Source: Nocardia uniformis NBRC 13702
GTDB taxonomy: Bacteria; Actinomycetota; Actinomycetes; Mycobacteriales; Mycobacteriaceae
DNA length: 64,000 bases
Assembly: GCF_001613345.1 (NCBI RefSeq)
Contig: NZ_BDCE01000010.1
Location: 39,053-103,052 of the forward strand
Direction: 5' to 3'
The notes under the pieces were generated by a model. That model was not told the origin of the DNA. It did no database searches and saw only the letters and a program-made list of their open reading frames with translations. This document shows, piece by piece, positions 28,066 to 34,989 of this stretch (positions are counted from its first letter, which is position 1; every line of letters begins with the position of its first letter). The translations under genes were made by a program, and so were the position numbers.

Positions 28066-28094
28066 TTGTTACCCTGTGACCGCACTCACAGCAA
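28066..28094 (-). promoter_or_regulatory. Promoter of the Ms1-type RNA
   Basis: On the minus strand, TTGCTG (28094-28089), a 17-nt spacer and TAACAA(T) (28071-28065). The predicted start is near 28060. The spacer contains a perfect Crp site. Confidence 0.7.
28075..28090. promoter_or_regulatory. Perfect Crp/GlxR operator inside the Ms1-type promoter
   Basis: TGTGACCGCACTCACA matches TGTGA-N6-TCACA at all ten fixed positions. It fills the spacer between -35 and -10 and overlaps the last two bases of the -35 box, a position where a bound Crp would block RNA polymerase. Confidence 0.8.
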
Positions 28095-28210
28095 GACCTG
28101 CGAAGACTTTCGAGTAGTCGGAGTGTCGCGCGGCGTTTTGCCTTCAACCTCGCGGGTACGGACGGCCGCGATTTCCGGCCCGAGCGGTCGGCGGCGCGCC
28201 GGGCGAGCGG

Positions 28211-29023
28211 TCAGCGCTTCCGCCGCAGCAGTCGGTAGCTGAGCGCCCCCGCGGCCACCGCGCCGAGCCCCACCGCGACGCTCGCGGCCACCGTCGTGGT
28301 GGACGGCGCGGGAATGCGCGACCACAGCGATACCGGGTTCTCGAAGGTCAGAATGGGCCAGTTGCGCTGATGCGCCTCGCGACGCAGGGCCCGGTCCGGA
28401 TTCACCGCCGTCGGATGGCCGACCGCCGCAAGCATCGGTAGATCGGTCGCCGAATCGGAGTATGCGTAGCAGCGCGACAGGTCGTAACCCTCACTCGCGG
28501 ACAATCTTTCGATCGCCTCAACTTTGCCCTCGCCGTAGCAGTAGAACTCGACTTCGCCTGTGTACTTACCGTTTTCGACCACCATGCGGGTCGCGGCCAC
28601 ATGATCCGCGCCCAGCGCGGTGGCGATCGGCCCGACGATCTCCTCGCCGGAAGCCGAGACGACAATCACCTCGTGGCCGCGGATTCGATGGTCGGCGATC
28701 AGGTCGGCCGCCTCCGCGTAGATCAGCGGATCGACTATCTCGTGCAAGGTTTCGGCGACGATGGCCTTCACCTGTTCCACATCCCAACCAGCGCACATGC
28801 TGGTGAGATGGGCGCGCATGCGTTCCATCTGATCGTGGTCCGCGCCGGAGAGCAGGAACAGGAAATGGGCATAGCTGCTCTCGAGTACCGCGCGGCGGCT
28901 CAGCAAGCCCTGGTCCAGAAACGGCTTGCTGAACGCGAAGGCACTCGACCTGGCGATGACCGTCTTATCGAGATCGAAGAAGGCGGCGACTCGGGCGGGC
29001 TCGGTTGTCACGCCGTCCACCAT
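28211..29023 (-). CDS. HAD-superfamily phosphatase (SerB-like, subfamily IB) with C-terminal membrane helix
   Basis: 270 residues from ATG 29023 (a GTG five codons later is an alternative). The catalytic DLDKT motif is at about 17-21, the Ser motif is in VIVVSASGEE, and the metal-binding SDSATDLPML follows, so the phosphatase site is complete. A C-terminal hydrophobic helix (about 243-262) ending RLLRRKR suggests a membrane anchor. It corresponds to M. tuberculosis Rv3661. The substrate is unknown; the HAD-IB group includes phosphoserine phosphatases and acyl-phosphate hydrolases. It is flanked by two small RNAs, the Ms1-type downstream and 6C upstream. Confidence 0.9.
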   Translation of the reverse strand: MVDGVTTEPARVAAFFDLDKTVIARSSAFAFSKPFLDQGLLSRRAVLESSYAHFLFLLSGADHDQMERMRAHLTSMCAGWDVEQVKAIVAETLHEIVDPLIYAEAADLIADHRIRGHEVIVVSASGEEIVGPIATALGADHVAATRMVVENGKYTGEVEFYCYGEGKVEAIERLSASEGYDLSRCYAYSDSATDLPMLAAVGHPTAVNPDRALRREAHQRNWPILTFENPVSLWSRIPAPSTTTVAASVAVGLGAVAAGALSYRLLRRKR

Positions 29024-29122
29024 ATGTTTCGCGGGACGATCGAGGGGTGTCTGACGGGAATGCCCGAGTTAGCCAGTCGGAAGCGGGCGTCCATGCTTCG
29101 GAAAAAGACTCGCCCGACGGAC

Positions 29123-29153
29123 TTGCATTCCCGGCGGGGCTTGGGTGTAGTAT
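29123..29153 (+). promoter_or_regulatory. Putative promoter of the 6C RNA
   Basis: TTGCAT (29123-29128), 19 nt, TAGTAT (29148-29153). The spacing is long but the -10 box is good. The start would be near 29160. Confidence 0.5.
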
Positions 29154-29159
29154 CGCAAG

Positions 29160-29256
29160 TACCTGGACATGGTCCAGGCGCGTTCAGCCCGACCCCCCGG
29201 GGCTGAACCCCGACGGCCCCAGCCTCCTCCCCCCCCGGCTGGGGCCGTCCTCTATT
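29160..29256 (+). ncRNA. 6C small RNA (C-rich-loop RNA)
   Basis: Three hairpins follow each other: CCTGGAC/GTCCAGG (about 29162-29178), TTCAGCCC/GGGCTGAA (29183-29207) with a loop holding six C residues, and GACGGCCCCAGCC/GGCTGGGGCCGTC (29212-29249) with a loop holding a run of eight C residues. Two stem-loops with at least six cytosines in the loop define the actinobacterial 6C RNA. In M. tuberculosis this RNA (B11) lies between the Rv3660c and Rv3661 orthologues, in the ssd direction, exactly as here. 6C pairs through its C-rich loops with G-rich mRNA regions. Confidence 0.85.
29212..29256 (+). terminator. Terminator hairpin of the 6C RNA
   Basis: A perfect 13-bp stem (GACGGCCCCAGCC with GGCTGGGGCCGTC) closes a C-rich 12-nt loop, followed by CTCTATTT. 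It doubles as the second C-rich loop of 6C. The ssd ATG lies 114 nt further on. Confidence 0.8.
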
Positions 29257-29369
29257 TCCGGACAGGGCCCCGTCTTTCGCTCGTCCGAGTTTTTCCACAG
29301 GCCGCGTGTTATCCACACTCGCCATGCGGGCCCTTTCGGCACTCATCGGACTGGGCGACGCTGACCTGC

Positions 29370-30860
29370 ATGAACTCCGACATCGCCGCAACGCCCGCAT
29401 TACTGCTCGTCGATGAGCCGCGATTGCGCGATGAGATCCGCCGCATCGCGGCCGCCGCCGATCGACGCCTCGAGGAACGTGCGTTGCCCATCGGTCGCCA
29501 TACCTGGCTCGGCGCGGCGCTGGTTCTGGTCGATTCCGCCGCTGCCCGCGCCTGCGCTGCGATTGGCTGCCCGCGGCGTCCGGGTGTCGTACTGGTGACC
29601 GACGGTGAACCGGGTTTGCTCGACTGGCAAACCGCCACCGCCATCGGCGCCGAACAGGTACTTGCCCTGCCCGATTCCGCCGAATCCCTGATCGCGGCCT
29701 TCGCCGCCCACGCGCGCCGTGCCATCGGAAACGGGGTGGTTATCGCGGTGGCCGGAGCCTGCGGTGGCGCCGGCGCATCCACCCTTTCCGCGGCTATCGC
29801 CCTGACCGCCGCCGCTCACCACTTCCGCGAACGCACCCTCCTGCTGGACGCCGCGCCCTTCGGCGGTGGCCTCGACCTGCTGCTCGGTATTGAGAAGGCC
29901 CCCGGCCTGCGCTGGCCCGACCTGGCCATCGAACACGGCCGAGTCGCCGCCGAGGCCCTCCATGCCGCCCTGCCCGCCACCCGCGGTGTCACCGTCCTCG
30001 CCTGCGCCAGAACCACATCCATGCCCGCACTGCGCCCGCCCGCGGTTCGCGCCGTCCTCGAATCAGCCCGCACCGCAGGCGATCTCCTCATCTGCGACCT
30101 CTCCAACGACCGCGGCCCCCACACCGACCAACTCCTCGATGCCGCCGATCTGGTCGTCATGGTCGTCCCGGCCACCTTGCGCGCCACCGCCGCCGCCGAA
30201 CCGGTCGCAGCCCACCTGGTCCACCGAAACCCGAACGTGGCCTTGACTATTCGCGGTCCATCTCCGGGTGGCCTCCGCCCGCCCGATATAGCCGCCGTAC
30301 TCAACCTGCCACTTCTGCACGCCATGCGCCCACAACCGGGCCTGGCTCGCCGCCTCGAACGCACTGGTCTGTCCGTCCGCCGCCACACACCGCTGCACCG
30401 CGCCGCGGAATCCGTTCTCACCGTCCTCGCCTCGCCGGACACGGCGCACGGTGAGTTATCACATGCTTGCAGACGGCATTCCGGCTACAGCCGGATGCCT
30501 ACCGACGCAGGCACCGGCACCGGGGGTGGGGCTGGGGCTGGGATGGGAACCGACGCTGGCGCGTGGATGGGTACGGGCGCGGCCATGGGTACCGGTGCGT
30601 GTTCCGGTATGGGCACCGACAACCACAACGACATCGACACCGGTGCGAGTGCGGGCTCGGAGGCTCTGCGACGCGGTGACGGGAACCGCACCGGCCCCGC
30701 GCCTACTCGAAGGGGAGACCCCGGGGAGGTGCTCGGCCGGCCGAATCACGGTGTCTCCAGGGCGGATCGGTCGGAAACCCTTCGCAGCGGGGGCCAGGAG
30801 AGATCCTCGACGGCTCATCGAGATGAATCGTTCGGCGCGGTTGCCGGGGTGCGGGCGTGA
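29370..30860 (+). CDS. ssd: CpaE-like septum-site protein Ssd of the tad neighbourhood
   Basis: 496 residues from ATG 29370. An N-terminal receiver-like domain (1-115) is followed by a MinD/CpaE-type ATPase domain (from about 122). The P-loop is degenerate: GACGGAGAST (129-138) replaces KGGxGKS/T and lacks the phosphate-binding Lys. The conserved core ends near 355. The rest is a 140-residue tail that starts with a Gly/Thr/Met repeat (GTGTGGGAGAGMGTD, 380-416) and becomes Arg/Gly-rich; this is absent from M. tuberculosis Rv3660c as I recall it. The family affects septum placement and belongs to the Flp-pilus cluster. Its stop overlaps the next frame (GTGA). Confidence 0.88.
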   Translation: MNSDIAATPALLLVDEPRLRDEIRRIAAAADRRLEERALPIGRHTWLGAALVLVDSAAARACAAIGCPRRPGVVLVTDGEPGLLDWQTATAIGAEQVLALPDSAESLIAAFAAHARRAIGNGVVIAVAGACGGAGASTLSAAIALTAAAHHFRERTLLLDAAPFGGGLDLLLGIEKAPGLRWPDLAIEHGRVAAEALHAALPATRGVTVLACARTTSMPALRPPAVRAVLESARTAGDLLICDLSNDRGPHTDQLLDAADLVVMVVPATLRATAAAEPVAAHLVHRNPNVALTIRGPSPGGLRPPDIAAVLNLPLLHAMRPQPGLARRLERTGLSVRRHTPLHRAAESVLTVLASPDTAHGELSHACRRHSGYSRMPTDAGTGTGGGAGAGMGTDAGAWMGTGAAMGTGACSGMGTDNHNDIDTGASAGSEALRRGDGNRTGPAPTRRGDPGEVLGRPNHGVSRADRSETLRSGGQERSSTAHRDESFGAVAGVRA

Positions 30861-31249
30861 GCGCGTGGGCAGGGCCGCGCTGTCGGACCGGCCGATTACC
30901 GGGTGAGCCGAGCTGCGGAGTCGTCGTTCTGAAGCCGAGCACGGGCGCGTTCCCCGCGTTGGTCGGTGACCGCACCGACCCGCAGATGCCGGTCGCGGCC
31001 GACACCTGTTCCGAAGTATCGGTGCGATCGAGGGCTCGCCTCGCTTTTCGTACGGCGGAAATATTCACGATGCGGCAGCAGCTCGCGGTGACCGGACGGA
31101 CTGTGCGGTACCGAACCGGTCGTCAAAGGTCGGCCGCCTGTGATTCGCCTGTCGCGGACAGATTCCGAGGAATCGAAGTCGATGGTGCGGAGTATCGGGC
31201 GGTCCGAGTCGTCGCGCTCAGCGCTGAGTCCGGGCGCGGTGTGCGATGA
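30857..31249 (+). CDS. Hypothetical bridging reading frame between ssd and tadA
   Basis: 130 codons from a GTG at 30857 that overlaps the ssd stop (GTGA); its stop overlaps the tadA start (ATGA at 31246). Overlaps of 4 nt at both ends are what one expects of a translationally coupled gene in this operon. The product is Arg/Val-rich with three to four cysteines, has no signal peptide, no transmembrane segment and no family I recognise. Codon third positions are GC-rich in the first half, less so in the second. It could instead be a spacer kept open by chance in GC-rich DNA. Confidence 0.4.
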   Translation: MSAWAGPRCRTGRLPGEPSCGVVVLKPSTGAFPALVGDRTDPQMPVAADTCSEVSVRSRARLAFRTAEIFTMRQQLAVTGRTVRYRTGRQRSAACDSPVADRFRGIEVDGAEYRAVRVVALSAESGRGVR

Positions 31250-32433
31250 GCGGGCTGGTGACGGCGGAGTTGTTGGAGCGGGTGCGGGAGCGGTTGGCGG
31301 AGGGGGCGGGGGATCCGGATCCGGCGCAGGTGGCGGCGGCTATTCGGGTCGAGGCGGGTGGGGTGCTGGGCGATACCGATCTGCTGCGGGCGCTGCGGTT
31401 GTTGCAGACGGAGATGACGGGGGCGGGAGTGTTGGAGCCGCTATTGCACGACCCCCGGGTGGCCGATGTGTTGGTCACCGCGCCGGATGCGGTGTGGGTG
31501 GATCGTGGGGACGGGCTGCGGCGGACCTGGGTGCGGTTTCCGGATGAGGCCGCGGTGCGCAGGTTGGCCCAGCGGCTGGCGTTGGCGGCTGGACGGCGGC
31601 TCGATGACGCGCAGCCGTGGGTGGATGGACGATTGTCTGGAAGTGAAGCGGCTGTGGGGAATTCGTTCGGGGTACGACTGCATGCCGTGCTGGCCCCGAT
31701 CGCGCACGGGGGTACGTGTCTGTCACTGCGGATCCTGCGCCCGGCGACGCAGGGTTTGGATGCGTTGGCGGCGGCCGGTGCGGTGCCGCGGGACGCGAAA
31801 CTACTGCTGGAGAACATTATTCGGGCACGGCTCGCCTTCCTGGTGGTGGGCGGTACCGGTGCGGGTAAGACCACACTGCTGTCCGGCCTGCTCGCCAAGG
31901 TGGATCCAGCCGAACGAATCGTCTGCGTGGAGGACGCCGCCGAACTCGCCCCACCGCACCCGCACGTGGTCCGCCTGGTAGCCCGCACCGCCAATGTCGA
32001 GGGCGTCGGTGAGGTCACCGTCCGCGACCTGGTCCGCCAGGCCCTGCGCATGCGCCCCGACCGCATAGTCGTCGGCGAAGTTCGAGGCCCGGAAGTCGTG
32101 GACCTGCTGACCGCGCTGAACACCGGCCACGACGGCGGTGCGGGCACGGTTCACGCCAACTCGCCTCACGAGGTCCCCGCACGCCTGGAAGCCCTCGCGG
32201 CCCTCGGCGGTATGGACCGCCTCGCCCTGCACAGCCAACTCGCCGCCGCCATCCAGGTAATCCTGCACGTCCACCGCCGCCCCGACGGCTCCCGAGCCCT
32301 CCGTGAAATCGGCATGGTCACCCGCACACCCACCGGCCCCGTCCACATCGAAGCCGCCTGGTCCGCCACTGCCCACCCCATCCCGGCCGCCGAAGCCCTT
32401 ACCCGCCTCATCAACGAACGGCTCGCCCAATGA
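31246..32433 (+). CDS. tadA: Tad/Flp pilus assembly ATPase (TadA/CpaF type)
   Basis: 395 residues. A secretion ATPase of the type II/IV family: Walker A GGTGAGKTT with Lys208, Asp box CVEDAAELA, Walker B RIVVGEVRGPE and the His box AGTVHANS are all intact. The N-terminal domain (1-150) matches CpaF. It is the motor of the pilus operon, driving assembly of the small Flp-like pilin encoded at 34774. It corresponds to M. tuberculosis Rv3659c. Both ends overlap flanking reading frames by 4 nt. Confidence 0.95.
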   Translation: MSGLVTAELLERVRERLAEGAGDPDPAQVAAAIRVEAGGVLGDTDLLRALRLLQTEMTGAGVLEPLLHDPRVADVLVTAPDAVWVDRGDGLRRTWVRFPDEAAVRRLAQRLALAAGRRLDDAQPWVDGRLSGSEAAVGNSFGVRLHAVLAPIAHGGTCLSLRILRPATQGLDALAAAGAVPRDAKLLLENIIRARLAFLVVGGTGAGKTTLLSGLLAKVDPAERIVCVEDAAELAPPHPHVVRLVARTANVEGVGEVTVRDLVRQALRMRPDRIVVGEVRGPEVVDLLTALNTGHDGGAGTVHANSPHEVPARLEALAALGGMDRLALHSQLAAAIQVILHVHRRPDGSRALREIGMVTRTPTGPVHIEAAWSATAHPIPAAEALTRLINERLAQ

Positions 32434-32840
32434 CTGCCTCATCGAGCCCGCCCCGGTGGCCGACCACCCCCCACCCTCACCAAGGCCCCTCGAATGCACG
32501 CTGTCTTCGGGCAACGCGTCCCGCCGCTCGAGTGCCACGCCGCGCCGGGGGCCGCCGGACCCGCGGCTCGGTGCGGCCGTCGAATGCCGTCGCTCCGCCT
32601 ATTGCGCCCGGCCGCGCCCGCGCCGCCTCGAACAGCCTTACCGCACTCACCGACGGACGCTTCGAGATACCCGGCCGCACCGAAGCCGCCTTCACTCGGA
32701 CCGAGATACCGAAGTCGTCGACGAGCGGTGCGACACCACGCGTCCGGAACCCCAGCGTGATTACGCCGATCGCACCGAGGTGCGCTCCAGCCGCGTCCTA
32801 CAGCCTGATTCGACGCATCGAAGCGTGGTCCGACCGATGA
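32430..32840 (+). CDS. Hypothetical bridging reading frame between tadA and tadB
   Basis: 136 codons from the ATG at 32430, overlapping the tadA stop (ATGA) and ending on the ATGA start of tadB at 32837. The product is Arg/Pro/Ser/Ala-rich, probably disordered, without membrane segments or a known domain. This is the second place in the operon where a frame overlaps both neighbours by exactly 4 nt, which argues for coupling. In M. tuberculosis the tadA and tadB orthologues are adjacent without such a gene (from memory). It might equally be drifted sequence. Confidence 0.4.
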   Translation: MTASSSPPRWPTTPHPHQGPSNARCLRATRPAARVPRRAGGRRTRGSVRPSNAVAPPIAPGRARAASNSLTALTDGRFEIPGRTEAAFTRTEIPKSSTSGATPRVRNPSVITPIAPRCAPAASYSLIRRIEAWSDR

Positions 32841-33649
32841 CCGCCGCTCTGAACTACCCGGGGTCAGTGTTTGTTTGCCTCGCGCTGGCACTGATCGCTG
32901 CGCCTGCTCCGCCCGCACGACGCAGGCTCACCGCCCTGGTCGGCTCGCCGCGCGGGACTCGAAAGATTCCATACCCCAGTCTGATTCGTTCGAGCAGCTG
33001 TCTGATCCCGCTCGCCCTGTGGGTGATCGGAATCGGCCCGATGATCGCGGCCGCCACCCTGGTGGCGACCTTGGGACTGCGGTACCGGCGTCTGCGCCGG
33101 GATCGGTGTCGCACCACCGAACTCGCCCGGCTCCTGGACGGCCTGGAGGTGGTGATCGGTGAGCTGCGGGTCGGGGCGCACCCCAGCACCGCTGCCGAGG
33201 TCGCCGCGCGGGAGGTGGTGGGGGAGACGAGCCGGGCTTTCGCCGTCAGTGCGGCGCGCAGTCGCCTGGGTGGCTCCGGTGCCGACGGGCTGCGCAGAAC
33301 GGAAGCCACGGTGGCAGGCGAGCTTGCGCGCGTCGCCGATGCCTGGCAGGTCGCCGAGCGGCACGGGCTGGCCCTGGCCGAACTCCTCACCGCCGCTCGC
33401 TTGGACCTCGTGGGCCGCAAACGCTTCCAGGCCCGCACGCGCGCCGCGCTGGCCGGAGCCCGTGCCACCGCCGCAGTACTCGCCGGACTACCGCTCCTCG
33501 GCGTAGCCCTGGGCCAACTCATGGGCGCGGCACCCCTACGTGTGCTCTGCGCCTCCGAATACGGCACCGTCCTGCTCCCCCTGGGCACCGCCCTCACCTG
33601 CACCGGCCTCCTGTGGACCGACGCCATCACCCGAAAGGCGCTGCGATGA
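32837..33649 (+). CDS. tadB: Tad/Flp pilus assembly inner-membrane protein TadB
   Basis: 270 residues from ATG 32837. Hydrophobic helices near residues 8-25 and 55-78 are followed by a T2SS-F domain (TELARLLDGLEVVIGELRVG, then the ARVADAWQVAERHG-type core) and two C-terminal helices. It forms the membrane platform with TadC. It corresponds to Rv3658c. Its last 30 nt (GGACCGACGCC..CCCGAAAGGCGCTGCG) resemble the end of each unit of the tandem repeat that follows. Confidence 0.88.
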   Translation: MTAALNYPGSVFVCLALALIAAPAPPARRRLTALVGSPRGTRKIPYPSLIRSSSCLIPLALWVIGIGPMIAAATLVATLGLRYRRLRRDRCRTTELARLLDGLEVVIGELRVGAHPSTAAEVAAREVVGETSRAFAVSAARSRLGGSGADGLRRTEATVAGELARVADAWQVAERHGLALAELLTAARLDLVGRKRFQARTRAALAGARATAAVLAGLPLLGVALGQLMGAAPLRVLCASEYGTVLLPLGTALTCTGLLWTDAITRKALR

Positions 33650-34119
33650 GCGCACATCCAGTCCGGACCCTGCTGAATCCGTTTGAGTGCGCCTCGCCGT
33701 TCGGCACCGCCCTGCCGCCACCCGCCACCGCCCGCACTTGCCGCCGACCTCGTGCGGACCGACACCGTCTCCCCGAAAGGTGCTGCGATGAGCACACATC
33801 CAGTCTCGAGTCGGCTGAGGTTGTTCCGGTTGGTGGGCTTCGATGTTCGGCACGGTCCCGCCACCACCGGCGACTGCCCGCGCTTGTCGCCGACCTCGTG
33901 TGGACCGTCCCGGTCACCAGGAAGGTGCAGCGATGAGCACATACCCACTCTCGAGTCGGCTGAGGTTGTTCCGGTTGGTGGGCTTCGATATTCGGCACGG
34001 TCCCGCCGCAGCCGGTCACTGTCCGCACTTGCCGCCGACTTCGTGCGGACCGACACCGTCACCCCGAAAGGTGCTGCGATGAGCACATACCCACTCTCGA
34101 GTCGGCCGGGGCTGTTCCG
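33611..34119 (+). repeat. Tandem repeat of about 145 nt between tadB and tadC, each unit with RBS and ATG
   Basis: Units begin at 33646, 33788, 33933 and 34079 (the last only 41 nt). Each starts ATGAGCRCAYAYCCAST and ends with an AAAGGTG- or GAAGGTG-type ribosome binding site and CTGCG or CAGCG before the next ATGA. The end of tadB (from about 33611) is a diverged copy of the unit's end. Unit lengths are 142, 145 and 146 nt, so the frames shift from one unit to the next. Each ATG overlaps a stop in another frame, giving a chain of coupled mini reading frames that leads to the tadC ATG at 34120. Confidence 0.85.
33646..33936 (+). CDS. Repeat-derived mini reading frame coupled to tadB stop
   Basis: 96 codons from the ATG at 33646 (ATGA over the tadB stop), crossing repeat units 1 and 2 and ending on the ATGA of unit 3. 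A good AAAGGCG ribosome binding site precedes it. The product is basic and Pro/Arg/Cys-containing with no known domain. Whether it is translated into a stable protein is unknown; it may only carry ribosomes towards tadC. Confidence 0.3.
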   Translation: MSAHPVRTLLNPFECASPFGTALPPPATARTCRRPRADRHRLPERCCDEHTSSLESAEVVPVGGLRCSARSRHHRRLPALVADLVWTVPVTRKVQR

Positions 34120-34123
34120 ATGA
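33788..34123 (+). CDS. Repeat-derived mini reading frame coupled to tadC start
   Basis: 111 codons from the ATG of repeat unit 2 at 33788 (AAAGGTG upstream), running through units 3 and 4 and ending on the ATGA of tadC at 34120. It contains two copies of an MSTxPxSSR start-like peptide. It overlaps the 33646-33936 frame in a different phase. A third frame (33933-34082, 49 codons) starts in unit 3. None resembles a known protein. Confidence 0.25.
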   Translation: MSTHPVSSRLRLFRLVGFDVRHGPATTGDCPRLSPTSCGPSRSPGRCSDEHIPTLESAEVVPVGGLRYSARSRRSRSLSALAADFVRTDTVTPKGAAMSTYPLSSRPGLFR

Positions 34124-34716
34124 GCGTGCTTTCGACTCCGGTACTGATCCTCGCTGTCGCGATTCTGGTGTGGCCGGGCCGTGTAGCCGGGAAACGCCGT
34201 CTACGCCTACTCACTGGTCGGCAGGGCCCGGATACCCGCGCCGCGCCTGGTGTCGACGCGGACCCGTTGGCCGCCGCGGCTGTCCTCGATCTGTTCGCCG
34301 CCTGTCTGCGTGCCGGACTGCCAACGGCTGCCGCCGCTGGTGCGGTCGTCCCGAGCGCACCGGAGCCGGTGGCCACCGTGCTGCGGCGAGCCGCCGACCT
34401 GCTCGCCCTGGGAGCCGACCCCACAACCGCGTGGGACCAGGCCAGCGCCGGGGTTGCGGACGAGGCCGTGGTGGCGCTGGCCCGAATGGCCCGCCGCTCG
34501 GCACGTTCCGGTGCCTCCCTGGCCGTCGCCATCACGGAACTGGCGCAGCAGCGCCGGACCGAGGTCGAGGATGCCGCCGCCGCCCGTGCCGAACGTGCCG
34601 GTGTGCTCATCAGCGGCCCACTCGGCCTGTGCTTCCTACCCGCCTTCCTGTGCCTGGGCATTGTGCCGGTGGTCATCGGTCTGGCCGGGCACGTCCTGAA
34701 CGGCGGTCTGCTGTGA
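34120..34716 (+). CDS. tadC: Tad/Flp pilus assembly inner-membrane protein TadC
   Basis: 198 residues. A short N-terminal hydrophobic helix (4-19), a helical T2SS-F domain (about 45-165, with LFAACLRAGLPTAAA and RSGASLAVAITELAQQRR) and a strongly hydrophobic C-terminus are typical of shortened actinobacterial TadC proteins. It corresponds to Rv3657c. It partners TadB as the membrane platform of the pilus motor. Start set by the ATGA overlap at the end of the tandem repeat. Confidence 0.85.
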   Translation: MSVLSTPVLILAVAILVWPGRVAGKRRLRLLTGRQGPDTRAAPGVDADPLAAAAVLDLFAACLRAGLPTAAAAGAVVPSAPEPVATVLRRAADLLALGADPTTAWDQASAGVADEAVVALARMARRSARSGASLAVAITELAQQRRTEVEDAAAARAERAGVLISGPLGLCFLPAFLCLGIVPVVIGLAGHVLNGGLL

Positions 34717-34773
34717 ACACCACGACTGTGCCGGTGCGGAACGGCCGCACCGGACCGAGGAGAGGAACATCCC

Positions 34774-34989
34774 ATGCGATCCACGGTTCGAACCCTCACC
34801 CTGCACCTGCGCGCCCGTCTGCTGCTGGCAGCGCTGGCCGACGATGGAATGAGCACCGCAGAGTACGCAATTGGGACAATTGCCGCCGCTGCTTTCGGTG
34901 CCGTGCTCTACGGAGTGGTGACCGGCGACAGTATTGTCACCGCGCTGACCAAAATTATCGACAAGGCTCTCCGGACCTCCGTCGGCTGA
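34774..34989 (+). CDS. DUF4244 Flp-like pilin
   Basis: 71 residues; AGGAGAGGAAC ribosome binding site. A basic N-terminal leader is followed by the prepilin-like motif DDGMSTAEYAIGT, where processing after Gly and a Glu at +5 would fit type IV/Flp prepilins, then a hydrophobic helix (TIAAAAFGAVLYGVV). It is the probable structural subunit of the pilus. It corresponds to Rv3656c. No prepilin peptidase gene is present in the operon, so processing would depend on an enzyme encoded elsewhere. Confidence 0.88.
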   Translation: MRSTVRTLTLHLRARLLLAALADDGMSTAEYAIGTIAAAAFGAVLYGVVTGDSIVTALTKIIDKALRTSVG

